Shown here in pieces: positions 1 through 6,602 of a stretch of 12,731 nt of DNA (position 1 is the stretch's first letter; each line of letters opens with the position of its first letter). A program made the translations under genes and the position numbers. Below the pieces are notes generated by a model. The model had not been told where the DNA came from and did no database searches. It saw nothing but the letters and a program-made list of their open reading frames with translations. Source of the stretch: an uncultured beta proteobacterium (GTDB lineage: Bacteria; Pseudomonadota; Gammaproteobacteria; Burkholderiales; Burkholderiaceae); the NCBI GenBank assembly GCA_903827075.1, contig CAIKGX010000241.1:1-12731 (forward strand). Direction: 5' to 3'.

Positions 1-1
1 A

Positions 2-796
2 AAAAATGCCGGCGGTATCACCCTGGTAACTAATGCAGGCTCGAATAGCAAATTCCTGGGTGTCTTAGATTTTGATGTCAAAGGCGGCAAGCCAGTCGAT
101 TTTCGTTACAAGTTGTTCCCCATCTTTTCAAACCTCATTGCTGCCGATCCGGCTATGACTAAGCTCATTACAAAAGTCAGAGCGCCCTATGAAGCGAAGT
201 TGGCTGAAAAGCTGGCTACAACAGAAGGTCTCTTATATCGTCGCGGCAACTTTAACGGCAGCTTTGATCAGTTAATTTTAGATGGCTTGATGGCTCAGAA
301 AAATGCAGAGATTGCTTTTTCTCCTGGATTTAGATGGGGAACTAGCCTTTTACCCGGTCAGGCAATTACCCGTGAAAATCTGATGGATCAAACTGCCATT
401 ACCTATCCATACACCACCGTTACCAATATGTCTGGTGAAACGATCAAGACTATTCTTGAGGATGTGGCTGATAACCTGTTTAACCCTGATCCTTACTATC
501 AGCAGGGTGGTGACATGGTTCGTGTAGGGGGCATGCAATACACGATAGACCCAGTGCAAAGCGCCGGAAAGCGTATTTCAGATATGCGCTTAAATGGCAA
601 AGCAATTGATCCAAATAAGAACTATAAAGTTGCTGGATGGGCCCCGGTAAGTGAAGAAGCAAAGAACTTAGGCGGTGAACCAATCTGGGACGTCATTGAA
701 AAACACCTAAAAGAAGTGAAGGTGGTCAAAGCGGTAAAATTAAATGAGCCCATCATCAAAGGCATTGCCAATAATCCCGGTATGGTTGCCCTCTAA
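2..796 (+). CDS. soxB: SoxB thiosulfohydrolase, C-terminal part (5' truncated by window edge)
   Basis: SoxB is the periplasmic dimanganese thiosulfohydrolase of the Sox pathway. It hydrolyses the terminal sulfone of the thiosulfate-derived adduct on the SoxY cysteine and releases sulfate. The reading frame is open from base 2, so the gene enters from the left; 264 residues are visible, about half of the usual ~560. Family-typical stretches include VTNAGSNSKFLGVLDFD near the left edge, FSPGFRWGTSLLPGQ, QTAITYPYTTVTNMSGETIK, ILEDVADNLFNPDPYYQQGG, GDMVRVGGM and KVAGWAPVSEEA. These belong to the C-terminal 5'-nucleotidase-like substrate-binding domain. The metal ligands lie in the N-terminal half outside the window, so catalytic integrity cannot be judged. 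The TTG at 113 is an internal codon, not the start. The stop codon is followed directly by the next ORF (TAATG). Upstream sox genes probably lie to the left. Confidence 0.96.
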   Translation, partial: KNAGGITLVTNAGSNSKFLGVLDFDVKGGKPVDFRYKLFPIFSNLIAADPAMTKLITKVRAPYEAKLAEKLATTEGLLYRRGNFNGSFDQLILDGLMAQKNAEIAFSPGFRWGTSLLPGQAITRENLMDQTAITYPYTTVTNMSGETIKTILEDVADNLFNPDPYYQQGGDMVRVGGMQYTIDPVQSAGKRISDMRLNGKAIDPNKNYKVAGWAPVSEEAKNLGGEPIWDVIEKHLKEVKVVKAVKLNEPIIKGIANNPGMVAL

Positions 797-822
797 TGTA
801 TCCATTTTATAGGTCTCTTAAT

Positions 823-1260
823 ATGAAAAGAATCCTTCAAGCACTCTCAATCATAGCTATTGCTCTAGCTTCATTAGCATTGAACCCCAGTTATGCTGCC
901 GGCCCAACTGAGGTTGTCTACCATATAGACGATGCAGAAACGCAGGGCCTTAAAGGTTTGCGCAATATTCGCAATCACTTGGATGTTTCTCCGCAAACCA
1001 AAATTATTGTAGTGACCCATGCTAATGGAGTGGATCTCATGATGGAAGGTGGGAAAGATAAGAAAAATAATGTCGAATACGCCCCATTGGTGTCTGCTCT
1101 AAAGTCTCGTGGCGTACGATTCGAAGTATGCGAAATTACCTTAAAAAATCGTAACCTGAAAAAAGATCAGTTCATTCTAGATACAGATTTCACGCTTTCA
1201 GGTGTAGTACGCATTGCAGATCTCCAATATCAAAATCAGTTTGCCTATATCAAACCATAG
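823..1260 (+). CDS. Secreted DsrE-family protein
   Basis: The product is a 145-residue precursor with a clear Sec signal peptide (MKRILQ, then a hydrophobic core, then NPSYAA at residues 21-26), leaving a mature domain of about 119 residues. The mature part resembles DsrE/DsrF-type sulfur-relay folds: VVYHIDD at the start, a KIIVVTHANGVDLMMEG strand-helix segment, and RFEVCEITLKNRNL carrying the only cysteine (Cys103). Classical DsrE proteins carry persulfide in the cytoplasm; export here suggests periplasmic sulfane-sulfur binding, which is inference. The frame also opens at ATG 796, overlapping the soxB stop as TAATG. I prefer ATG 823 because it gives a standard signal-peptide n-region and has a weak AGG at 811-813, but coupled translation from 796 is possible. 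The stop codon overlaps the GTG of the next gene by one base, indicating co-transcription with soxB. Confidence 0.8.
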   Translation: MKRILQALSIIAIALASLALNPSYAAGPTEVVYHIDDAETQGLKGLRNIRNHLDVSPQTKIIVVTHANGVDLMMEGGKDKKNNVEYAPLVSALKSRGVRFEVCEITLKNRNLKKDQFILDTDFTLSGVVRIADLQYQNQFAYIKP

Positions 1261-2231
1261 TGAAAATCGATTTAATGCAGTGGAGAAAATCATTTTTTAG
1301 CATTCTGCTGGGTCTCTTTGTATTGCCCTCTTTGGTTTATGCTCAGCCAAAACCAAGCGATGATGGTATTTACTTAAAACCGATTCAAGTTGCTCCACAT
1401 ACGTATTTTGTGCAAGGCCTTCCGGAGATGGGAACTAGCAGCAATCAAAACTTCATCTCTAACGCTGGATTTGTAGTGACACCCAAAGGGGTAGTGGTAG
1501 TCGATGCCTTAGGCTCGCCTATTCTTGCGAAAAAGTTGATTCGAGAGATTAAGGAAGTTACCTCACAAAAAATTGTTGCCGTCATTGTCAGTCACTACCA
1601 TGCTGATCATGTATATGGTTTGCAAGAGTTTAAAAAGATTGGTGCAAAAATCTATGCTCAGAATGAAGGCCGAAACTATTTATCTTCTGAGACTGCTAAG
1701 CAGCGCTTAATTGCTTCACGCGTTGATTTTGCTCCCTGGGTTAATGCACAGACGACTTTAACATCGGCTGATATCTGGATTGATCGCCAGTACAAATTGA
1801 CTCTTGGGGGTGTTGAATTTTTGATTAGCCGAGTAGGGCCAGCGCATGCACCTGAAGATTTGATGGTCTACGTCCCTTCAGAAAAAGTACTTTTTGCTGG
1901 TGACCTTGTTTTTCGGGGGCGAATTCCTTTTGTTGGAAATGCAGACAGTAAGGGGTGGTTGAGTGCTTTGGGGGATATCGAAAAGCTTCGTCCGAATATC
2001 GTGATTCCTGGACATGGCGCTTATTCTGCTAAACCAGCGGAAGATATCGCCTTTACTCGGGATTATCTGCAATATCTGCGTGAAACGATGACAAAAGCGG
2101 CCGTTAACCTAGATCCTTTTGATGAGGCATACCAACAAGCTGACTGGACTGAATACGATGGGATGCCCTTATTTAGGGCTGCAAATCGCATGAATGCCTA
2201 TAACGTCTACTTATCCATTCAATCTGAATAA
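1260..2231 (+). CDS. Exported MBL-fold metallo-hydrolase (SoxH-like)
   Basis: The 323-residue protein has an N-terminal signal peptide (RKSFFSILLGLFVLPSLVYA, cleavage after about residue 28) and a complete metallo-beta-lactamase fold. The dimetal ligands are visible: H112-x-H114-x-D116-H117 (SHYHADH), H196 (GPAHAPEDL), D215 (FAGDLVF) and H252 (IPGHGAY). This is the pattern of SoxH and of the quinoprotein-relay zinc hydrolases, periplasmic proteins often found beside sox or methanol-oxidation genes; their substrate is unknown to me. Translation is drawn from GTG 1260, which overlaps the preceding TAG by one base. ATG 1275 is an alternative that keeps the signal peptide, and neither has a good Shine-Dalgarno sequence. 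Its place directly after soxB and the DsrE-like gene suggests a periplasmic sulfur thioester or persulfide substrate, by context only. Confidence 0.88.
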   Translation: MKIDLMQWRKSFFSILLGLFVLPSLVYAQPKPSDDGIYLKPIQVAPHTYFVQGLPEMGTSSNQNFISNAGFVVTPKGVVVVDALGSPILAKKLIREIKEVTSQKIVAVIVSHYHADHVYGLQEFKKIGAKIYAQNEGRNYLSSETAKQRLIASRVDFAPWVNAQTTLTSADIWIDRQYKLTLGGVEFLISRVGPAHAPEDLMVYVPSEKVLFAGDLVFRGRIPFVGNADSKGWLSALGDIEKLRPNIVIPGHGAYSAKPAEDIAFTRDYLQYLRETMTKAAVNLDPFDEAYQQADWTEYDGMPLFRAANRMNAYNVYLSIQSE

Positions 2232-2291
2232 GGCACATTTGTCATCTGGGCTTTAAAATAGTCTTTTACTTGTCTAAATGACTGATTTCTA

Positions 2292-2609
2292 ATGAAATTG
2301 ACCCCGATAAGCTTGATTTTTATGCTCGCCGCAACCTTAGGGTTTAGCGCATCCGTTTTTGCATCACCAGATCTGGCCAATGGCAAGGTGATTGATCAAA
2401 AGAAATGCTATGCATGCCATGCTAAAAAATCTGGCTTTGGTAATGGCGACATGATTTACACCCGCTCAGATAGCAAGGTGACATCCTTGCCGAAATTGAA
2501 ATCCATGGTGGCAATGTGTAATACCGAATTACGCCTAGATCTTTTCCCTGAAGATGAGGCTGATGTCACTGCCTTTTTGAATAAACAGTTTTACAAATTT
2601 AAACCTTAA
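2292..2609 (+). CDS. Small periplasmic c-type cytochrome
   Basis: The 105-residue protein has a signal peptide (MKLTPISLIFMLAATLGFSA, cleavage near residue 24) and one haem c attachment site C39-Y-A-C42-H43, so it is a monohaem periplasmic electron carrier. The mature part is only about 80 residues. The distal ligand is not obvious: Met54, Met72 and Met75 are present, but there is also a C-terminal MVAMCN segment (Cys76-Asn77) followed by FPEDEADVTAFLNKQF. That arrangement loosely recalls the CN-plus-terminal-helix layout of SHP/DUF1924 cytochromes, where Asn can ligate haem; this is only a resemblance. Cys76 has no obvious disulfide partner outside the haem motif. The gene lies 60 bp after the MBL gene and 20 bp before the transporter. 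No Shine-Dalgarno sequence is visible; a four-codon ORF (ATG 2278) ends in TAATG overlapping the start. It probably accepts electrons from sulfur oxidation. Confidence 0.85.
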   Translation: MKLTPISLIFMLAATLGFSASVFASPDLANGKVIDQKKCYACHAKKSGFGNGDMIYTRSDSKVTSLPKLKSMVAMCNTELRLDLFPEDEADVTAFLNKQFYKFKP

Positions 2610-2629
2610 TCTTTTTAGAATTTTGAACT

Positions 2630-3751
2630 ATGGATGTTGTTGATATTAAATCGTTAAGTCAGTCTGTTCTGTGGGCTACCTTTGCCTTAACGTTCATCCT
2701 TGGCGCAGTAATGCAAAAAACGGGCTTTTGTAGCATGGGTGCAGTTTCCGATATTTTCATTATGTCTAGCTGGGATCGTCTAAAGCAATGGTTTTTGGCT
2801 ATTGGTGTTGCCATCATTGGTTTTGCTCTGATGTCTTACTTGGGATGGATTGATCCTTTGAAAAGCTTTTATACCGGCAATAAATTTTTATGGCTTTCTA
2901 CTATTGTCGGCAGTGTGTGCTTTGGCTTTGGCATGGTATTGGCTTCAGGTTGCGGTAGCAAAACCTTGGTACGGGTTGGTGGTGGTAATTTGAAGTCCAT
3001 CATTGTTTTTATGGTTCTCGGACTAACTGCTTATATGACGATGCGTGGTTTTCTGGGTGTGATTCGAATTAACACCTTGGATGCGGTATTTATCAATTTC
3101 AGTACTCCACAGGATTTACCTAGCGTATTTAGTGCCTTTACAGGGATTGCGCGTAGCTCCTTACATTTGGCTCTTGGCCTGGTGATTGGCTCAGCATTTA
3201 TTACTTTTGCATTAGCTAAAAAAGCATTTTGGACTGCTGAAAATCTCTTTGCCGGAATCACGGTTGGCTTGGTGATTTGTGCGGTATGGTGGGTCTCTGG
3301 CAATCTTGGTTTTGTTGCTGAAGATCCCAATACTTTGGAAGAGGTATTTTTGGTGACTAATTCTGGTCGTATGGAAAGCCTTTCTTTTGTGGCTCCCTAT
3401 GCTTACTCATTGGATTGGCTCATGATGTACAGCGATACATCCAAAATCCTGACTATCGGCATCGTAGCGGTACTTGGTATGATTTTGGGTTCTGCCTTCG
3501 TTGCCATCACTACTAAATCCTTTCGTTGGGAAACATTTCGCAACACTGAAGATACGGCCAACCATTTAGTTGGTGCAACGCTCATGGGTTTTGGTGGTGT
3601 GACTGCATTAGGCTGTACAGTAGGACAAGGTTTAAGTGGTATTTCTACTTTAGCTATTGGCTCTTTTATAGCTCTAGCAGGATTTATATTTGGCGCTTAT
3701 ATAGCGCTGCGTTATTTGCAGATGCGCTTGGCACCTAATCCTTGCAGTTGA
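2630..3751 (+). CDS. YeeE/YedE-family sulfur-compound transporter, full length (TsuA-like)
   Basis: This 373-residue integral membrane protein has about nine to ten hydrophobic segments and two internal repeats. Family cysteine motifs are visible: KTGFCSMGA (Cys34), ASGCGSKTLVRVGGG (Cys108) and ALGCTVGQGLSG (Cys329). The last two sit in equivalent positions of the two halves, as expected for YeeE/TsuA proteins, which import thiosulfate through a path lined by conserved cysteines. The length matches the family. Thiosulfate or another sulfane-sulfur species is the likely substrate given the sox context. Some YedE-type relatives are linked to selenium metabolism, and mnmH lies downstream, so selenium cannot be excluded. 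The start is ATG 2630, 20 bp after the cytochrome gene, with no strong Shine-Dalgarno sequence. The protein probably acts with the cytochrome and half-size transporter genes in one operon. Confidence 0.9.
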   Translation: MDVVDIKSLSQSVLWATFALTFILGAVMQKTGFCSMGAVSDIFIMSSWDRLKQWFLAIGVAIIGFALMSYLGWIDPLKSFYTGNKFLWLSTIVGSVCFGFGMVLASGCGSKTLVRVGGGNLKSIIVFMVLGLTAYMTMRGFLGVIRINTLDAVFINFSTPQDLPSVFSAFTGIARSSLHLALGLVIGSAFITFALAKKAFWTAENLFAGITVGLVICAVWWVSGNLGFVAEDPNTLEEVFLVTNSGRMESLSFVAPYAYSLDWLMMYSDTSKILTIGIVAVLGMILGSAFVAITTKSFRWETFRNTEDTANHLVGATLMGFGGVTALGCTVGQGLSGISTLAIGSFIALAGFIFGAYIALRYLQMRLAPNPCS

Positions 3752-3785
3752 TTTACTTCATCAATACTCATAGTAGAAGAACAAT

Positions 3786-4229
3786 ATGCAAATAGATTGG
3801 CTGGCTTTTACTCCTGGACCAGCTCTAGCTGGTGGGATGATCTTGGGCGTGGCCGCAGCTTTATATGTGTTGTTACATGGTCGCATCCTCGGCATTAGTG
3901 GAATTATTTCTGGCTTGTTACATCCAAAAGTAGGCGATTGGGATTGGCGCTTGAGTCTAACGCTGGGTATTTTGAGCACGCCATTTTGGGCGGCACTGCT
4001 ATTGGATATGCACCCTATGCAAATCATCAATGCGGATTGGCTATCAATCATTATTGCCGGACTGTTGGTCGGTTTCGGAGCGCAGTATGGATCTGGCTGT
4101 ACTAGTGGTCATGGCATCTGTGGACTTTCCCGTTTATCACCACGATCCCTAGTTGCCACACTGTCTTTTATGAGTGCTGGTTTTATTGTGGTGTTTGTCA
4201 TTCGCCATGTATTGGGAGTTGGCTCATGA
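3786..4229 (+). CDS. Half-size YeeE/YedE membrane protein (PmpA-like)
   Basis: This 147-residue membrane protein has four or so hydrophobic segments and equals roughly one half of a YeeE/YedE transporter. The signature is GSGCTSGHGICGLSRLSPRS with Cys105 and Cys112, the usual motif of the N-terminal-half family member. The family is generally found as a pair with a DUF6691 partner, and that partner follows directly with an ATGA overlap (4226-4229). Such a pair probably forms one functional transporter for a sulfur compound; similar pairs occur with BigR-type hydrogen-sulfide detoxification genes. The start ATG 3786 is preceded by AGAAG at 3776-3780 as a modest ribosome binding site. The gap from the full-length transporter is 34 bp. 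Substrate assignment is by family and neighbourhood only. Confidence 0.9.
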   Translation: MQIDWLAFTPGPALAGGMILGVAAALYVLLHGRILGISGIISGLLHPKVGDWDWRLSLTLGILSTPFWAALLLDMHPMQIINADWLSIIIAGLLVGFGAQYGSGCTSGHGICGLSRLSPRSLVATLSFMSAGFIVVFVIRHVLGVGS

Positions 4230-4663
4230 GAAAACATTTTGGACTTTTAAGTCAATACTTGATCGGCGTCTTATTTGGCTTCGGTCTTCTGGTCTCGGGA
4301 ATGAGCAATCCACAAAAAATTCTCAACTTTTTGGATATCACTGGTAGCTGGGACCCATCTTTAATGTTCGTCATGGGTGGTGCGGTGATTGTGGGGCTAG
4401 CTGGTTTTTATGTTGTCTCTCAACGAAGTGAGGCTTTCTTTGGTGGGGCATTACATATTCCCACCAGACGGGACATCACCAAGCCATTGCTGATGGGTAG
4501 TTTTATATTTGGAGCGGGGTGGGGTATTGCAGGGTTCTGTCCAGGGCCCGCTTTAGTCTCCTTAGGCTCCGGCCAGTTAAAGGCCTTGGTATTTGTGATC
4601 GCGATGTTGATTGGGATGACTATCTGCGAACGCTTCTTTACAGGCCATAAGAACCCCGCCTGA
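4226..4663 (+). CDS. Half-size YeeE/YedE membrane protein, DUF6691 (PmpB-like)
   Basis: This 145-residue membrane protein is the partner of the preceding half-transporter. Hallmarks are VSGMSNPQKILNFLDITG (residues 23-40) followed by SWDPSL, and GAGWGIAGFCPGPALVSLG with the conserved Cys105. There are four hydrophobic segments and the length is normal for the family. It starts at ATG 4226 inside the previous gene's last codons (ATGA overlap), a classic sign of translational coupling and equal expression of two subunits. Together the two proteins would rebuild the two-repeat architecture seen in the single-chain transporter at 2630-3751. A sulfur anion or sulfane-sulfur species is the likely cargo, by family. 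Confidence 0.9.
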   Translation: MRKHFGLLSQYLIGVLFGFGLLVSGMSNPQKILNFLDITGSWDPSLMFVMGGAVIVGLAGFYVVSQRSEAFFGGALHIPTRRDITKPLLMGSFIFGAGWGIAGFCPGPALVSLGSGQLKALVFVIAMLIGMTICERFFTGHKNPA

Positions 4664-4713
4664 TTTAGAATCACCTATTACTTTTCATATATTTACTACT
4701 TTAAGAGGATGAG

Positions 4714-5058
4714 ATGAGTCTTCCCATTTCTTGCCATAGTGCGCAATTCGGTACACTCGGTCAGATCAACCCTAGTCACTTAGCTGCTATAGCTGAACTG
4801 GGATATCAGAGTGTGATTAATAATCGCCCCGATTATGAGGCTGGCCCTGAGCAACCCACCAATGCGGATATCGCAGCCCAAGCAGAAAAGCTTGGCCTTC
4901 AATACGCTTTTTTGCCAGTAGTCCCTGGATCAATTACGCCAGAGCAAGTTGTAGAAATGGCGCGTTTATTAAAAACCATGCCTGGGCCTATCTTGGCATT
5001 TTGCCGTTCAGGTGCGCGCTCTACCAATTTGTATCAAATGGCTTTATTGGTTCGTTAA
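4714..5058 (+). CDS. DUF442 / TIGR01244-type sulfurtransferase or phosphatase-fold protein
   Basis: This 114-residue cytoplasmic protein resembles the beta-lactamase-hydrolase-like (PF04273/TIGR01244) family, a protein-tyrosine-phosphatase-like fold also found fused to ETHE1-type persulfide dioxygenases in Blh proteins. Visible marks are GYQSVINNRPDYEAGPEQPT (residues 30-49), LPVVPGSITPEQV, and the active-site loop AFCRSGARS with nucleophile Cys97. A sulfurtransferase (rhodanese-like) role is more likely than phosphate hydrolysis, because such proteins accompany sulfide and persulfide oxidation and YeeE pairs; this is inference. The start ATG 4714 has a strong Shine-Dalgarno AAGAGGA at 4703-4709. 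It lies 50 bp after the half-transporter pair and 36 bp before the thioesterase gene. No separate cytoplasmic persulfide dioxygenase is present in the window. Confidence 0.87.
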   Translation: MSLPISCHSAQFGTLGQINPSHLAAIAELGYQSVINNRPDYEAGPEQPTNADIAAQAEKLGLQYAFLPVVPGSITPEQVVEMARLLKTMPGPILAFCRSGARSTNLYQMALLVR

Positions 5059-5094
5059 TTGAACCCGACATTTCTTTTAAGGTAAATCTACATC

Positions 5095-5514
5095 ATGCGT
5101 ATTGAGATTCCTAAAGAAATGAAGCTTGTGCATGAAATGCACATGCCGATTCGCTGGGGTGATATGGATGCATTTGGCCATGTTAACAATACGGTGTACT
5201 TTCGTTATATGGAGCAAGCTCGAGTTGAGTGGATTACTTCGCTTGGTTATGATGTAGCGCCCGGTGATGAGTCGATGCTCATGATCAATGGCTTTTGTAA
5301 TTTTTACCAGCAACTTGCCTATCCTGGTGAGTTGATTCTCAAAACATCGATTGGCACCATGGGCAGATCCAGCATGGATGTCTATACTTCGATGTCACTG
5401 ACTACAGAGCCCGATACGGTTGTGGCTATAGGTGGCGCTACGATGGTCTGGGTGGATCTGAAAACCAATCAATCCGCACCTTGGCCAGAGCATGTCCTCT
5501 CTAAACTGCGCTAG
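5095..5514 (+). CDS. Hotdog-fold acyl-CoA thioesterase (YbgC/4HBT-like)
   Basis: This 139-residue single hotdog domain of the 4-hydroxybenzoyl-CoA thioesterase family hydrolyses acyl-CoA thioesters; the specific acyl group cannot be read from sequence. The N-terminal motif RWGDMDAFGHVNNTVYFRYMEQAR is diagnostic (residues 20-43), with Asp25 aligning with the catalytic aspartate of the 4HBT family and GHVNN forming the helix start. The length is normal. The start ATG 5095 has an AAGG at 5079-5082, about 12 nt away, which is long; ATG 5119 is an internal alternative but would remove the first strand. Its place between a sulfurtransferase and mnmH may be simple read-through, not shared function. 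Confidence 0.88.
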   Translation: MRIEIPKEMKLVHEMHMPIRWGDMDAFGHVNNTVYFRYMEQARVEWITSLGYDVAPGDESMLMINGFCNFYQQLAYPGELILKTSIGTMGRSSMDVYTSMSLTTEPDTVVAIGGATMVWVDLKTNQSAPWPEHVLSKLR

Positions 5515-5522
5515 GATTTTAT

Positions 5523-6596
5523 TTGCAGCCCAGTAACCCCCATATTTTAAATATTGAGAAGCTGCCCGAAAGTTTGGGTGGGTTTGATGCCATTATTGAT
5601 GTCCGTTCACCTGCAGAGTTTGCCTTGGACCATATTCCGGGCTCTGTGAACTATCCCGTTCTCAATAATGAAGAGCGCATTGAAATTGGTACGCTATACA
5701 AACAAGTATCTCCCTTTGCCGCTAAGAAACTGGGCGCTGCGCTAGTCTCCCGCAATATCGCCAATCATTTAGAAAATGATTTATTGGGCTTTCCACGAGA
5801 ATGGCGTCCTTTGATTTATTGCTGGCGTGGGGGAGAGCGTAGCGGGGCCTTTACGCATATTCTGAATCGCATTGGTTGGAAAGCCATGCAATTAGAGGGG
5901 GGTTACCAAGGATTTAGACGAACCGTTATCGATGGCTTAGAGCGCGCTGCGAAGGATTATTCCTTTCAGGTTATTTGCGGTATGACCGGTAGTGGCAAGA
6001 CCCGTATTTTGCATGAACTCAAAGCACTCGGTGCGCAAGTATTGGATCTAGAGGCATTGGCTATTCATCGGGGCTCGGTATTAGGTAATGAGCCTAATAT
6101 TGATCAGCCTTCGCAAAAAGGTTTTGAAACCCAGTTATGGAATGCTTTTCATTCTCTGGATAAATCAAGAGTGGTATTTGTAGAGTCTGAAAGCAAGAAG
6201 GTTGGAGGCGTTCATATTCCCGATTCATTAATGGAGCAAATTCGGATTGGGCAATGCATTGAACTGAGGTCGAGCACTCAAACGCGAGTGTCTTGGTTAC
6301 TGCGTGAATACCATCATTTTTTATCAGATACCGATAGCTTCAAGCACAAGTTAAGCCTCTTAACTTCTCGTTATGGCAAAGTGCAAATTGAGAAATGGAA
6401 TAAGGCAATCGATGCAAGCAATTTTGATAGCCTGGTAGAGGAGTTATTAGTCATGCACTATGACCCCTCATACCAATCATCGATTGTGCGCAACTTTCCA
6501 CAATATCGTCAAGACCACTTTGTTCAATTACAAAGTGATAGTGATGAAGATTTTGTCCTTGCGGCAAAAGCGATTCTTACTAAAGTGAAAAGTTAA
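5523..6596 (+). CDS. mnmH: tRNA 2-selenouridine synthase MnmH (SelU)
   Basis: MnmH replaces sulfur with selenium in 2-thiouridine at the tRNA wobble position using selenophosphate, through a geranylated intermediate. The 357-residue protein has the expected two domains. The N-terminal rhodanese domain (about residues 20-135) carries IIDVRSPAEFALDHIPGS and the catalytic Cys100 in LIYCWRGGERSGAF. The P-loop domain has GMTGSGKT at 153-160, then RGSVLGNEPN and QPSQKGFE. The length matches the family. No ATG is available near the N-terminus and the frame is blocked upstream, so TTG 5523 is the start. It is supported by AGGA at 5513-5516, which overlaps the thioesterase stop codon with 6 nt spacing. 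The gene needs a selenophosphate synthetase (selD), not in this window. It ends 6 bp from the convergent gcdH stop. Confidence 0.95.
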   Translation: MQPSNPHILNIEKLPESLGGFDAIIDVRSPAEFALDHIPGSVNYPVLNNEERIEIGTLYKQVSPFAAKKLGAALVSRNIANHLENDLLGFPREWRPLIYCWRGGERSGAFTHILNRIGWKAMQLEGGYQGFRRTVIDGLERAAKDYSFQVICGMTGSGKTRILHELKALGAQVLDLEALAIHRGSVLGNEPNIDQPSQKGFETQLWNAFHSLDKSRVVFVESESKKVGGVHIPDSLMEQIRIGQCIELRSSTQTRVSWLLREYHHFLSDTDSFKHKLSLLTSRYGKVQIEKWNKAIDASNFDSLVEELLVMHYDPSYQSSIVRNFPQYRQDHFVQLQSDSDEDFVLAAKAILTKVKS

Positions 6597-6602
6597 ATCA
6601 AC

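Noticed and set aside
350..683. Antisense ORFs of 67-69 codons inside soxB
   Set aside because: They lie opposite strongly conserved SoxB sequence and have no family resemblance or ribosome binding site.
3031..4051. Minus-strand ORFs up to 99 codons opposite the YeeE genes
   Set aside because: Shadows of membrane-protein genes; the plus-strand frames carry the conserved cysteine motifs.
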